Assembly (NCBI GenBank): GCA_900759005.1
Contig: CAAEUQ010000059.1
Coordinates: forward strand, 1-28,067
Source: Clostridia bacterium
GTDB taxonomy: Bacteria; Bacillota; Clostridia; Christensenellales; Aristaeellaceae
Reading direction: 5' to 3'
DNA length: 28,067 nucleotides
Part shown: piece after piece, positions 15,705-23,826 of the stretch
Layout: each line of letters begins with the position of its first letter
How positions within the stretch are numbered: the first letter of the stretch is position 1
Translations under genes and position numbers: made by a program
Notes under the pieces: model-generated
Told to the model about the DNA's origin: nothing
What the model saw: only the letters and a program-made list of their open reading frames with translations
The model's database searches: none

Positions 15705-15734
15705 TTTCTTCTCCCCTTCTGATAAAAATCAACC

Positions 15735-15757
15735 GAGACGCTTTCCACGTGCGTCTC
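15735..15757 (-). promoter_or_regulatory. Inverted repeat in the leader of the sugar-importer operon
   Basis: GAGACGC and GCGTCTC arms (7 bp, 9-base spacer) lie between the -10 box and the ribosome site. The position suits a repressor operator or a leader hairpin. No known operator consensus is recognised. Confidence 0.5.
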
Positions 15758-15767
15758 AACTGTTAAT

Positions 15768-15796
15768 AGCATATCGCATTTCGTTATTAATGCCAA
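15768..15796 (-). promoter_or_regulatory. Promoter of the sugar-importer operon
   Basis: Minus-strand TTGGCA at 15791-15796 and TATGCT at 15768-15773 with a 17-bp spacer. It shares the 15705-16030 divergent region with the promoter of the SleB-like gene. The A+T-rich stretch between the two promoters shows nothing else I can name. Confidence 0.6.
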
Positions 15797-15973
15797 TAGC
15801 CTTTTGTCGGTTTGCCATAACTTTTTTTGTGCGTTTCGCGAATTTATTTTCGATCTTCCAATCGGTACGAAATGTTCTGATTGATTCTCCATTTTGAAAT
15901 AAGGCATAATTTCTCTGAATTGTGAATATATTATAGTAGTCTTAGAAGATATTTCGAAACTATTACAAAATAG

Positions 15974-16002
15974 TTGAATCGCGATGCAAGTTCCTGTATA
16001 AT
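15974..16002 (+). promoter_or_regulatory. Promoter of the SleB-like gene
   Basis: TTGAAT at 15974-15979 and a perfect TATAAT at 15997-16002 with a 17-bp spacer, about 20 bases before the ribosome site. Confidence 0.7.
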
Positions 16003-16030
16003 ACTGAAATAGAGCGAGGTTGAAACACAT

Positions 16031-16456
16031 ATGCGAGCAAAAAAACTGGCGATCAGCCTGATTCTGGCGATCATTTTAACGGCGGCGGCATTCACCGCGC
16101 CGAGCTATACGGAAAACCGCGACGCGGTGCTTCTGGCGAAGACGATTTACGCGCTCGGGCGCACGGAGAGCTATGAAACGAAGCTTGCGCTGGGCACGTT
16201 GGTGATGAACCGCGTAAACAACGCATGGTTTGGGAACACGCTGGACGAAGTGCTGACCGAGCAGCAGCAGTTCCCGTCCGGCGAAAAATACGACGACGAA
16301 AGTCTGAAGGCGGCGCACGCTGTGCTGACCGGAACGCGCACACTTTCGGATTCAGCGCTGTATTATCAGGCGACAGATTCCGCGCAGCCGCGCACGGACG
16401 AACCGCTCCGCATTATCGGCGGATATGCGTTCTACGCGTCGAGCGATCGGATTTGA
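16031..16456 (+). CDS. Small secreted SleB-like cell-wall hydrolase family protein
   Basis: A 141-residue protein with an N-terminal hydrophobic signal or anchor (residues 7-24). The rest follows the SleB/CwlJ hydrolase fold: LAKTIYALGRTESYETKLAL, then MNRVNNAWFGNTLDEVL, QQQFPSG and a C-terminal ALYYQ. Family members cut peptidoglycan, many as spore-cortex lytic enzymes. The family motif AEARGE reads ALGRTE here, so the first Glu, which I believe is the catalytic one, is missing; the protein may be inactive or a binder. The region around it is otherwise well kept. The ribosome site is weak (GAGG). It is divergent from the sugar-importer operon and convergent with oppA. A link to sporulation is not shown by the window. 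Confidence 0.75.
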   Translation: MRAKKLAISLILAIILTAAAFTAPSYTENRDAVLLAKTIYALGRTESYETKLALGTLVMNRVNNAWFGNTLDEVLTEQQQFPSGEKYDDESLKAAHAVLTGTRTLSDSALYYQATDSAQPRTDEPLRIIGGYAFYASSDRI

Positions 16457-16470
16457 ATTTGGATGATGTG

Positions 16471-16558
16471 CCGTCAGAGTAAAAAGCCAAGTGCCATCTG
16501 TTTCCTTCCTGACGGGAGCCTTATGCACCATTTTTATTATATATAGGTAGATACTCTG
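16471..16558. other. Structured intergenic element of unknown role
   Basis: Several mutually compatible or competing stems occur. CAGAGTA (16475-16481) pairs with TACTCTG (16552-16558) and encloses the whole element. CCGTCAG (16471-16477) can instead pair with CTGACGG (16509-16515). Inner GTGC/GCAC and CCATC/GACGG pairings also exist. The element lies between convergent genes, so it is not an obvious leader of either. It could be a small RNA, a decayed mobile repeat or a terminator region. No known RNA family is recognised. Confidence 0.4.
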
Positions 16559-16577
16559 TCAATCCTCTAAAAAAATC

Positions 16578-16616
16578 AGCCCGACAGTCCCGTTTTCGGG
16601 GGCTGCCGGGCTTTTT
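16578..16616. terminator. Bidirectional terminator between the SleB-like gene and oppA
   Basis: AGCCCGACAGTCCCG and GGGGCTGCCGGGCT form a long GC-rich stem (two mismatched or wobble positions). It has TTTTT after it on the plus strand and GATTTTTTTA after it on the minus strand. It serves the convergent genes on both sides. Confidence 0.88.
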
Positions 16617-16624
16617 GAATGGGT

Positions 16625-18223
16625 TTACTTCGTCGCCATCATGAACAGCTTTTCTCCGGTGGGATAGAGCGTCACGTTCTGGATTTCAGGCGTGCAGATG
16701 TAGGTGGTGGCGTAGTAGTACACCGGGACGCAGCACGCTTCGTCGAACGCGATCTTCTCCGCCTCGTGGAGCTTCTCGAAATGCACGTTCAGATCGGTGG
16801 TCGAGGACGCTTCCTGCATCAGCTTGTCGAACTCAGCGTTGTTATAGAACGTGGAGTTGTTGCCGGAATAGCTGGTGAACAGGTCGAGCAGGTTGGACGG
16901 ATCCGCGAAGTCCGCAACCCAGCCGTCGCGCGCGAGGGTGTGTTCGCCGTTACGACGCGCGGCAAGGAACACGTTCCACTCCATCTGTTCGATTTCAACG
17001 TTTACGCCGAGGTTTTCCTTCCACATATAAGCCAGCGCTTCAGCGGTCGAAACATGGACGCCGGCAACGTTCGTCGCATAGGAAACGGTCGGGAAACCTT
17101 CGCCGTTCGGATAGCCCGCTTCCGCCAGCAGCTTCTGCGCCTCAGCAACGTTCGCCGCGTAATCGGAACGGTCGATCACGACCTGCTTGGAGGAGAATTC
17201 GCTGCCGTCCGCCTCGATGAAGCCGTCGCCAACGAAGTTCGTCGCCGGCAGGTAGGTGCCCTGGGTTACGGTTTCGGCGAGATAATAGGGATCGATCGCG
17301 AGCATGAACGCCTTGCGGACGCGCACGTCGTCGAACGGAGCGACCTTATTGTTGATGTTGACATAGTAGGTGCCCAGCTGCGGCACGGAATGGAACAGAC
17401 CTTCCGCCTTCAGGGTGTCGAGCTCCTCGGTGGGATAGTCGTCGCACCAGTCGAGTTCGCCGGCGCGCATTGCGGCGAGCTTCGCGTTCGGATCGGCGAT
17501 CAGCTTGAAGCAAATGCGCTTGCAGGCGAGCTTGTCCGCGTCGTAGTAGTTCTCATTGGGAACCATCACGATTTCCTCGTCCATGGTGTAGCTCTCGAGC
17601 TTGTACGCGCCGTTGCCGATCAGGGTGTCCACGCTGGTCGTCCACGCGTCGCCGTTCGCTTCGATCACGTCCTTGCGAACCGGATAGTAGGTCGGGAACG
17701 CCATAACCTCGAGGAACCAGGAGCACGGATTTTCAAGCGTAAGCTCAATGGTCTTGGAATCGACTACCTTCACACCCAGCTCGTCAACGGACATTTCGCC
17801 GTTCGAAATCGCAAGACCGTTCTTCAGGTACTTGCCCATATCGCCCGCGTACGGAGCGGCGGTCGCCGGATCCACGAGACGCTTGAAGGTGTATTCGAAA
17901 TCTTCTGCGGTCAGATCCTGACCGTCGGACCACTTCGCGTCGTCGCGAATGTGGAAGGTGTAGACCAGACCGTCGTCGCTGACCGTGTAATTGTCGGCAA
18001 CGCCGTTGACGACGCCTTCGCCGTTCCAGCCATACTTCATCAGACCTTCGAACAGGTGCTTGATGTAGTTGGAACCGTCGGATGCGGAGTTGAGCTGCGG
18101 ATCAAGCGTTTCGGGCTGAGAGCCGATGCAGACGTTGATGGTCTGAACGTCCTCTGCCAGCGCGACGCCGGTCATGCTCAGAACAAAACAGAGTGCCAGC
18201 ACGATCGAAAGAAGCTTCTTCAT
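16625..18223 (-). CDS. oppA: Oligopeptide ABC transporter substrate-binding protein
   Basis: A 532-residue exported protein of solute-binding family 5. The signal peptide ends ALA before EDVQTINV (about residue 23). The mature start CIGSQPETLDPQLNSASDGSNYI and the block YTFHIRDDAKWSDGQDLTAEDF are characteristic of OppA/DppA. The length is normal. OppA proteins capture peptides outside the cell and deliver them to OppBC. AGGAGG precedes ATG. It is the last gene of the oppBCDF-A cluster, 95 bases after oppF. It may be expressed separately or from processed mRNA, because a hairpin lies in that gap. A nickel- or dipeptide-binding member of the same family cannot be excluded from sequence by eye. 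Confidence 0.94.
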   Translation of the reverse strand: MKKLLSIVLALCFVLSMTGVALAEDVQTINVCIGSQPETLDPQLNSASDGSNYIKHLFEGLMKYGWNGEGVVNGVADNYTVSDDGLVYTFHIRDDAKWSDGQDLTAEDFEYTFKRLVDPATAAPYAGDMGKYLKNGLAISNGEMSVDELGVKVVDSKTIELTLENPCSWFLEVMAFPTYYPVRKDVIEANGDAWTTSVDTLIGNGAYKLESYTMDEEIVMVPNENYYDADKLACKRICFKLIADPNAKLAAMRAGELDWCDDYPTEELDTLKAEGLFHSVPQLGTYYVNINNKVAPFDDVRVRKAFMLAIDPYYLAETVTQGTYLPATNFVGDGFIEADGSEFSSKQVVIDRSDYAANVAEAQKLLAEAGYPNGEGFPTVSYATNVAGVHVSTAEALAYMWKENLGVNVEIEQMEWNVFLAARRNGEHTLARDGWVADFADPSNLLDLFTSYSGNNSTFYNNAEFDKLMQEASSTTDLNVHFEKLHEAEKIAFDEACCVPVYYYATTYICTPEIQNVTLYPTGEKLFMMATK

Positions 18224-18292
18224 TGGGTTGCATCCTCCTTGAATGTGATCTATGCAAAACGGCTTTACCGCCTTACAAGCAAATGGTTTTTC

Positions 18293-18307
18293 GGGGGAAC
18301 CGCCCCC
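18293..18307 (-). promoter_or_regulatory. Intergenic hairpin between oppF and oppA
   Basis: GGGGG and CCCCC arms with a 5-base loop lie directly after the oppF stop. On the minus strand GAAAAACC follows, so there is no terminator-type U-run. It probably marks an mRNA processing or stability site ahead of oppA. Confidence 0.5.
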
Positions 18308-18318
18308 ATTCGGTTATT

Positions 18319-19293
18319 TTACCAGCCCTGCTCGACCTTATGGCACGCGCAGGTATGTCCCTGCCCGGCCTCGATCGTTTCCGGTCTCGCTTCGCGGCAG
18401 ATGTCGCGCGCATACGGGCAGCGAGTATGGAACTTGCAGCCATTCGGCGGATTCATTGGGCTGGGAACCTCGCCCTCGAGCACCACGCGATGCCGGCTGC
18501 GGCTCACGTTCGGATCCGGAATCGGAATTGCCGAAAGCAATGCCTGCGTATACGGGTGCAGCGGGTTTTTGTACAGCTCGTTCGCATCGCAGACCTCAAC
18601 CAGCGAGCCCAGATACATCACGCCCACGCGCTTGGAAATATGGCGAACCACATTCAGATCATGCGCGATGAACAGATACGTCATGTTCAGCTTCTGCTGA
18701 AGCTCCATCAGCATATTGATCACCTGCGCCTGAATCGAAACGTCCAGCGCGGAAATCGGCTCGTCGCAAACCATGAAATCGGGGCGAAGCGCCATTGACC
18801 GCGCGATTGAAACCCTCTGCCGCTGACCGCCGGAGAATTCGTGCGGATAGCGGTTCATGTGCTCGCTGTTCAAGCCCACGAGGTTCAAAAGCTCCAGTAT
18901 CTTCTCGCGCCTTTCCGCCTTGCTTTCATAGGCATGGTAGATATCCAGCGGCTCGCCCACAATATCGCCCACCGTCATGCGCGGATCGAGCGAAGCGTAG
19001 GGATCCTGGAACACGATCTGCATCTTCTTTCGATAGGGGCGCATATTCGCTTTCGTAATATCACTGCCCTCAAAGAAAATCTGACCGCTCGTCGGCTCGT
19101 AGAGTCTCAAGAGCGTGCGCCCGATCGTGGATTTGCCGCATCCGGACTCGCCGACCAGACCGAACGTCTCGCCGCGCTGAATCTGAAGGGAAACATCCTC
19201 GACCGCGCGAACGACCTTCTTTTTCGCAAGGAATCCGCCGCCGATGGCAAAGCTCTTGCTCAGATTCCGCGCCTCGATCAAAGGACTGTTCAT
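18319..19293 (-). CDS. oppF: Oligopeptide ABC transporter ATP-binding protein OppF
   Basis: A 324-residue cytoplasmic ATPase that pairs with OppD to power peptide uptake. Walker A GESGCGKS lies at residues 48-55, with the signature SGGQRQRVSIARSM, Walker B FMVCDEPISALD and a switch His in FIAHDLNVV. The C-terminal oligopeptide/dipeptide ABC tail has the family's Cys cluster (CKFHTRCPYARDIC). The start at 19293 is chosen because ATG overlaps the oppD stop (ATGA) and has GAGGGGG upstream. A longer start 13 codons earlier would lie inside oppD. The overlap implies translational coupling. Confidence 0.96.
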   Translation of the reverse strand: MNSPLIEARNLSKSFAIGGGFLAKKKVVRAVEDVSLQIQRGETFGLVGESGCGKSTIGRTLLRLYEPTSGQIFFEGSDITKANMRPYRKKMQIVFQDPYASLDPRMTVGDIVGEPLDIYHAYESKAERREKILELLNLVGLNSEHMNRYPHEFSGGQRQRVSIARSMALRPDFMVCDEPISALDVSIQAQVINMLMELQQKLNMTYLFIAHDLNVVRHISKRVGVMYLGSLVEVCDANELYKNPLHPYTQALLSAIPIPDPNVSRSRHRVVLEGEVPSPMNPPNGCKFHTRCPYARDICREARPETIEAGQGHTCACHKVEQGW

Positions 19294-20282
19294 GTGCGCA
19301 CCCCCTCGAATTCCGGCGCGTGCAGCCAGCACGCGGAGGTATGGCCCTGATTGATTTCATAATACGACGGCTGATAATGCAGGCACACCTTCCGGCATTT
19401 CTCGCATCTCGGCGCAAACGGACAGCCCGCCGGCAGCGCCAGCAAATCCACCGGCGTTCCCTCGATCGGCTCCAGCGGCTCGCTGCCGTCCGAATCCAGC
19501 CGCGGCAGGCATTTGAGCAATCCCTGCGTGTACGGATGCGCGGCGCGATAGAAAATATCGTCGATCGAACCCTTTTCAACGATTCTTCCCGCGTACATTA
19601 CGATTACCTCGTCGCAGATATCCGAGATGATGCCCAAATCGTGGGTAATCAGGATGATCGCCGAATTGATCTTTTCCTTCAGCGCCTTCATCAGCTCCAG
19701 AATCTGCGCCTGAATGGTCACATCCAAAGCCGTCGTCGGCTCGTCCGCAATCAGGAGCTTGGGATTGCACAAAAGCGTCATGGCGATCATCGCGCGCTGG
19801 CGCATACCGCCGGAGTATTCATGCGGATACTGCTTCATGCGCTGTTCGGGATTGTTGATGCCCACCAGCTTCAGCATTTCGATCGAACGTGCGCGCGCTT
19901 CGGCGCGGTTCATATTCGTATGCCGCCGCAGCGTTTCCATCAGCTGATTGCCTACGGTATAGACCGGATTCAGGCTCGTCATCGGATCCTGAAAGATCAT
20001 GCCGATGTCTTTGCCACGAATCTGCTGCATTCGCTTCAGCGGCATATTCACGACGTCCTCGCCATTGAAATGAATGCTGCCGCCGGTTACGCGCCCGGGA
20101 TGCACCAGCAGCTGCATCGTGGCGTTGACCGAAACGCTCTTGCCGCTGCCGGATTCGCCGACGATGCCCAGTACCTTGCCCTGATCCAGCGTGTAGCTCA
20201 CGCCGTTGACCGCCTTGACCTCGCCCGCCGGGGTGAAGAAGGATACGTGCAGATCGTCGATTTCAAGAAGATGATTGCTCAT
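19290..20282 (-). CDS. oppD: Oligopeptide ABC transporter ATP-binding protein OppD
   Basis: A 330-residue ATPase subunit with Walker A GESGSGKS (residues 42-49), Q-loop QDPMTSLNPVYTV, signature SGGMRQRAMIAM, Walker B LLIADEPTTALD and switch His in LITHDLGII. The C-terminal tail carries a Cys cluster (CPFAPRCEKCRKVC), normal for this family. It lies 18 bases after oppC and overlaps oppF by four bases. All nucleotide-binding motifs are intact, so it should be active. The assignment of D rather than F follows gene order and the PTTALD form of Walker B. Confidence 0.96.
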   Translation of the reverse strand: MSNHLLEIDDLHVSFFTPAGEVKAVNGVSYTLDQGKVLGIVGESGSGKSVSVNATMQLLVHPGRVTGGSIHFNGEDVVNMPLKRMQQIRGKDIGMIFQDPMTSLNPVYTVGNQLMETLRRHTNMNRAEARARSIEMLKLVGINNPEQRMKQYPHEYSGGMRQRAMIAMTLLCNPKLLIADEPTTALDVTIQAQILELMKALKEKINSAIILITHDLGIISDICDEVIVMYAGRIVEKGSIDDIFYRAAHPYTQGLLKCLPRLDSDGSEPLEPIEGTPVDLLALPAGCPFAPRCEKCRKVCLHYQPSYYEINQGHTSACWLHAPEFEGVRT

Positions 20283-20300
20283 TTTCCTTTCCCCCTTCCG

Positions 20301-21341
20301 TCAGGTGCGCATCTTTGGGTCGAGCGCATCGCGCAGACCGTCGCCCAGCTGATTCATCGCCAGAATGATCAGCGCCAGCACCGCCGCCGGAATGAACAGG
20401 CGATACGGCGCGGTCTGAAAGCCGTTCAGCGCGTCGTTGACCAGCGAACCCAGCGACGCCATCGGCGCACTTACGCCAAGGCCGATAAAGCTCAGGAACG
20501 ATTCCGTAAAGATCGAAGACGGAATCTGGAACGTTGTCGTGACCACCACGGTACCGATGCAGTTCGGAACCAGATGCTTTTTGATAATCCGGCCGCCCTT
20601 GCCGCCCAGCGCGCGCGACGCGGTCACGTATTCGGAATTCTTGAGCGCCAGAATTTCGCCGCGCACCATGCGCGCCATGCTGACCCAGTACAAAAGCGCG
20701 AACGTAATGAAAATGCAGATCAGACCCGTTCCGACCGTTCGGAACGCTCCGAATTTGCCCGCGTCGAACAGATTCTGAAGCGGCTGCTTCAGGACGATGT
20801 TCAGAAGAATGATGATCAGCACCGTCGGAATCGAATAGATAATTTCGCAGATGCGCATCATAATATTGTCCGTAACGCCGCCGGCGAAACCGGAAATCGC
20901 GCCGTAAACCGTTCCGATAATCACGATAAACAGCGTCGACACCACGCCGATGACCAGCGAAATCCGCGTTCCGATCATTACACGAACGCAGAGATCGCGT
21001 CCCAGATTGTCCGTTCCGAATGGATGAAAGTATTCGCCCGAAATGATCGGCGCAAGGCGCTCATGGCCGCGAATCTGCTCGTCATACGAATACGGCATGA
21101 ACAAAGGCCCCACGAATGCGAACAGGAAAATTACAACGATCACCGCGATGCTGATCATCGCCACCTTGTTCGCGCGCAGCCGGCGCATCGCGTCCTTCCA
21201 GTAGGTCGTGGATTCGCGCATCTGAATCAGCTGCTCGCGCTCCTCCTTGTCCGCCGGCAGCATCATTTCCGGCGTAAGCTTGATTCGAAACGGGTCGATG
21301 GGCATTTTCGGCGGGAGATTGACTTTCTTTTCTTCGCTCAT
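20301..21341 (-). CDS. oppC: Oligopeptide ABC transporter permease OppC
   Basis: A 346-residue inner-membrane permease. A charged cytoplasmic N-terminus of about 60 residues precedes the first membrane segment (VAMISIAVIVVIFLFAFVG). The outer segment has the family's HPFGTDNLGRD motif, and about five more membrane segments follow. The C-terminal cytoplasmic loop (ALGGKGGRIIKKHLVPN) is the DppC/OppC form of the EAA loop. The end reads LGDGLRDALDPKMRT, the typical OppC terminus. It forms the channel with OppB. It lies 12 bases after oppB in the same operon. Confidence 0.96.
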   Translation of the reverse strand: MSEEKKVNLPPKMPIDPFRIKLTPEMMLPADKEEREQLIQMRESTTYWKDAMRRLRANKVAMISIAVIVVIFLFAFVGPLFMPYSYDEQIRGHERLAPIISGEYFHPFGTDNLGRDLCVRVMIGTRISLVIGVVSTLFIVIIGTVYGAISGFAGGVTDNIMMRICEIIYSIPTVLIIILLNIVLKQPLQNLFDAGKFGAFRTVGTGLICIFITFALLYWVSMARMVRGEILALKNSEYVTASRALGGKGGRIIKKHLVPNCIGTVVVTTTFQIPSSIFTESFLSFIGLGVSAPMASLGSLVNDALNGFQTAPYRLFIPAAVLALIILAMNQLGDGLRDALDPKMRT

Positions 21342-21353
21342 GTTCCCGCCTCC

Positions 21354-22268
21354 TTATTCATACTTGATTCTCGGATCAATGATGCCGTACAGTAGATCGA
21401 CCACCAGATTCATCAAAACCAGGAGCGCCGAATAGAACACCGTAACGCCCATGATCAGCGGATAATCGCGGTTATTGATGGATTCAACGAAGAATTTGCC
21501 CATGCCCGGAATCGTGAAAATCTTTTCGATTACGAAGCCGCCGGTCAGAATGCCCGCCGCGAGCGGCCCTAAATACGTAACCACCGGCAGAATCGCGTTT
21601 CGCATCGCGTGCTTGAAAAGCACCGTCTTTTCGGACAGGCCTTTCGCGCGGCTGGTTTTGATGTAGTCCTGCTTCAGAACGTCCAGCATACTCGAACGCA
21701 TCAGGCGTGCGATATAGCACATCGGATTGAACGCCAGCGCCAGCGCCGGCATGATGTAATGCTTCCAGCTCTTCAGTCCCAATGTCGGCAGCCACCCGAG
21801 CTTTACGCCGAACAGGAAAAGCAGCGCCGTCGCCATCACGAAATTTGGCACCGCAATGCCCAGGTTCGCAATCAGCATCACAATTCGATCGGTCGGCTTG
21901 TTGTGCTTAAACGCCGCCAGCACGCCCGCCGGAACGCCGATCAGCACCGCCAGCGCAATCGCCACGCCGCCGACGCCCGCCGAAATCGGGAATTTCTCGC
22001 CCAGAATCTGATTGACCGTGAAGCCGATTCGCTTGTAGCTGTCGCCCAGGTCGAACCGGATCAGGCGCTTCATGTACATTCCGAACTGCTCCAGCAGCGG
22101 CTTATCCAGACCGTATTTCGCCTCCATCATTTCCACCGTCTTCGCGCTTGCGCGCTCGGTATTGAACGGTCCGCCCGGAATCATATTCATCAGGAAGAAT
22201 GTGATCGTCGCGATGATCAACAGCGTCAGCATCGCGGCAAGCACTCTCTTTACGATAAACCTCGCCAC
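21354..22268 (-). CDS. oppB: Oligopeptide ABC transporter permease OppB
   Basis: A 304-residue permease with six membrane segments; the first is at residues 9-29 (LAAMLTLLIIATITFFLMNM), followed by the family motif IPGGPF. The inner loop MLDVLKQDYIKTSRAKGLSE is the OppB/DppB form of the EAA region, and the C-terminus LVDLLYGIIDPRIKYE is characteristic. It starts with GTG (22266-22268) behind GAGGCGGG. It is the first gene of the opp operon and lies about 30 bases after a strong promoter. Spacing to oppC is 12 bases. Confidence 0.95.
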   Translation of the reverse strand: MARFIVKRVLAAMLTLLIIATITFFLMNMIPGGPFNTERASAKTVEMMEAKYGLDKPLLEQFGMYMKRLIRFDLGDSYKRIGFTVNQILGEKFPISAGVGGVAIALAVLIGVPAGVLAAFKHNKPTDRIVMLIANLGIAVPNFVMATALLFLFGVKLGWLPTLGLKSWKHYIMPALALAFNPMCYIARLMRSSMLDVLKQDYIKTSRAKGLSEKTVLFKHAMRNAILPVVTYLGPLAAGILTGGFVIEKIFTIPGMGKFFVESINNRDYPLIMGVTVFYSALLVLMNLVVDLLYGIIDPRIKYE

Positions 22269-22299
22269 CAGAAATCACCCGCCTCTCGGTAATGGAGCT

Positions 22300-22328
22300 A
22301 TTATATCGCATGATTTCTCACTTGTAAA
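22300..22328 (-). promoter_or_regulatory. Promoter of the opp operon
   Basis: Minus-strand TTTACA at 22323-22328 and a perfect TATAAT at 22300-22305 with a 17-bp spacer. It is upstream of the GTG start of oppB and well placed to drive oppBCDF. Confidence 0.72.
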
Positions 22329-22540
22329 TGCACTTCACGAATTTTTAACTCGTATAATTGCATTTTCCGCCACAAAACACGGTAAATATGCGGGTTTTTG
22401 CATTTATGCATCTCTCTGTTTTCATCGCCATTCATTAAGCGCATAACTATACGCATTTCTTTTCGAATATTCTTCTATTTTGTCCGTCTACCGCGGTCAC
22501 ACAGCCGTGTTTCGCGCTCATTTCAGCCTAAAATTGCATA
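22329..22540. other. A+T-rich intergenic region upstream of opp
   Basis: This non-coding stretch between the opp promoter and the terminator of the secreted transglutaminase-like gene is clearly A+T-rich compared with the genes. It has several TGCAT and GCAT-containing words but no convincing operator, riboswitch fold or small gene. I see nothing that can be named in it. Confidence 0.5.
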
Positions 22541-22570
22541 GAAAAGCCGCGCTCTGTCCGCAGAGCGCGG
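22537..22570 (-). terminator. Terminator of the secreted transglutaminase-like gene
   Basis: CCGCGCTCTG (22547-22556) and CAGAGCGCGG (22561-22570) form a perfect 10-bp stem with a 4-base loop. CTTTTC follows on the minus strand. It begins about 25 bases after the stop. Confidence 0.85.
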
Positions 22571-22595
22571 TCATGTGTTTTTTATGGCAAACGCA

Positions 22596-23561
22596 TTATT
22601 TTGCGCTGAACCCGTGCGTTTCCGTGTCAAATTCCCCGATTTCCGTGCCGAACGAATCATAAAGGATCGCCGAATGATCGCCGGAAAGCGCGAACGCCAT
22701 CGCCTGATGCAGCGGCTTCAGATCCTCTGAATCGCATTTTACCTCGCCGTAAGCGCTGTCAAGGCTGAATTCAAAGCCCTCGACGCCGGATTCAAGCCGC
22801 TCCGAATCGCTCATGCCGAAATACTGAAGCGACGCCGTCTCCCCCTGATCGTCCCACGTCGGGTCGCACTGATAATATTCCCCGTCGATGCGAACCACCG
22901 GCCACATATGCCCGTCGTCGGGATCGCCGGTCGTGTTCCCGATATAGCGCAGGCATTCGACGCCCAGCTGCTGAAGCGCGTATTCATATAGGAAGGTATA
23001 TGAATGGCAAACACCCTTGCCGGTCGAAAGCGCCTGATAAATCTCGATCTGCGGAAACAGGAATTTATCGTCCGACGTATTCAGCGCGTCGAGCCATTCA
23101 TAATCGTAGTCGATTCGCGCAACAACCGCCTGATACATCACCAGCGCCTGCTCCAGCTCGTTCATACCCGGCTGAATCGCGCCGTTGATCATCTTCAGCA
23201 TTTCTTCATCCATATATGCAATTTTTTCCGCCTGCTCGGATTCGGAATACGCATATTTGAAGCGAAGCTTCGTATGTTTCGAATTGAATTCTTCCTTTTC
23301 GACCACGAAATAAATCGGATTGTTCGAAAGCGCGCCCAGCACGCGGAGATTCGCATCGTAATCGTCGCTCAGGCGCACCTCCTTTTCGCGTGCCAGAATC
23401 GCGTCGATCGCCTTTTTGTAGAATTCGAGATCCTCGTCCGTCATGTACGCGCGCACGTCCGCCTTGACCACGTAATGGTTCATCTCCGTAAGCTCCGCCA
23501 GCGCCGTGCCTGCCAGCATCGCCGCAATCAGCGTGCAGACCAGCGTTTTCCAAATCCGCAT
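22596..23561 (-). CDS. Secreted transglutaminase-like (papain-fold) protein
   Basis: A 321-residue exported protein. The signal peptide ends ALA before ELTEMNHY (about residue 22). An N-terminal helical region leads to a transglutaminase-like core with Cys185 (GKGVCHSYTFLYEYAL), His218 (DDGHMWPVVRIDGEYY) and Asp233 (CDPTWDD), a complete catalytic triad with normal spacing. Such proteins act outside the cell as peptidases, cross-linkers or amidases; the substrate is unknown. It ends with a short strand-rich domain after residue 250. The start has GAGGG just upstream and a promoter before that. It is a single gene with its own terminator, divergent from the permease-ATPase operon at 23827. It is not close in architecture to the large protein at 4674. 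Confidence 0.85.
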   Translation of the reverse strand: MRIWKTLVCTLIAAMLAGTALAELTEMNHYVVKADVRAYMTDEDLEFYKKAIDAILAREKEVRLSDDYDANLRVLGALSNNPIYFVVEKEEFNSKHTKLRFKYAYSESEQAEKIAYMDEEMLKMINGAIQPGMNELEQALVMYQAVVARIDYDYEWLDALNTSDDKFLFPQIEIYQALSTGKGVCHSYTFLYEYALQQLGVECLRYIGNTTGDPDDGHMWPVVRIDGEYYQCDPTWDDQGETASLQYFGMSDSERLESGVEGFEFSLDSAYGEVKCDSEDLKPLHQAMAFALSGDHSAILYDSFGTEIGEFDTETHGFSAK

Positions 23562-23589
23562 TCCCTCGCCCCCTTTTCATTCCTTTTTC

Positions 23590-23618
23590 ATTATAAACCA
23601 TACGCGCATCCCGCGCAA
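23590..23618 (-). promoter_or_regulatory. Promoter of the secreted transglutaminase-like gene
   Basis: Minus-strand TTGCGC at 23613-23618 and a perfect TATAAT at 23590-23595 with a 17-bp spacer. Confidence 0.62.
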
Positions 23619-23739
23619 GCTTTGTTAAGTCCGTCTCCTCAAAAGTTGCTTATTTCTCAATGTAATTCGTTTATAGGCTTTATAATATACTCAAATTTAG
23701 CGATTTTTGATACACTTATTCATTTGAACGTAAATTCTA

Positions 23740-23768
23740 TTGACATATTATCCATCAGGGGTTATAAT
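23740..23768 (+). promoter_or_regulatory. Perfect consensus promoter of the second small-ligand importer operon
   Basis: TTGACA at 23740-23745 and TATAAT at 23763-23768 with a 17-bp spacer match the sigma-70/sigma-A consensus at all twelve positions. Such a strong promoter usually needs a repressor or other control. The palindrome CCGATTATCGG at 23802-23812, in the transcribed leader, is a candidate operator. Confidence 0.88.
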
Positions 23769-23826
23769 GATTCCAGTTGGTGTGGCAAACCTTCCGCGCA
23801 ACCGATTATCGGGATGAGGTGACAGA

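Noticed and set aside
16471..16558. Small SRP RNA, suggested by GGAAGGAAACAG on the minus strand
   Set aside because: The characteristic GGAA-tetraloop stem and the flanking asymmetric loop cannot be formed with the expected pairs.
16619..18700. Long plus-strand open frame of 693 codons opposite oppA and oppF
   Set aside because: It is the reverse of well-supported opp genes, is rich in Arg/His/Val as expected for a shadow of GC-rich coding DNA, and has no family features.
19320..21395. Long plus-strand open frame of 691 codons opposite oppD and oppC
   Set aside because: Antisense shadow of two intact transporter genes, with a composition dominated by Arg, His and Gln.
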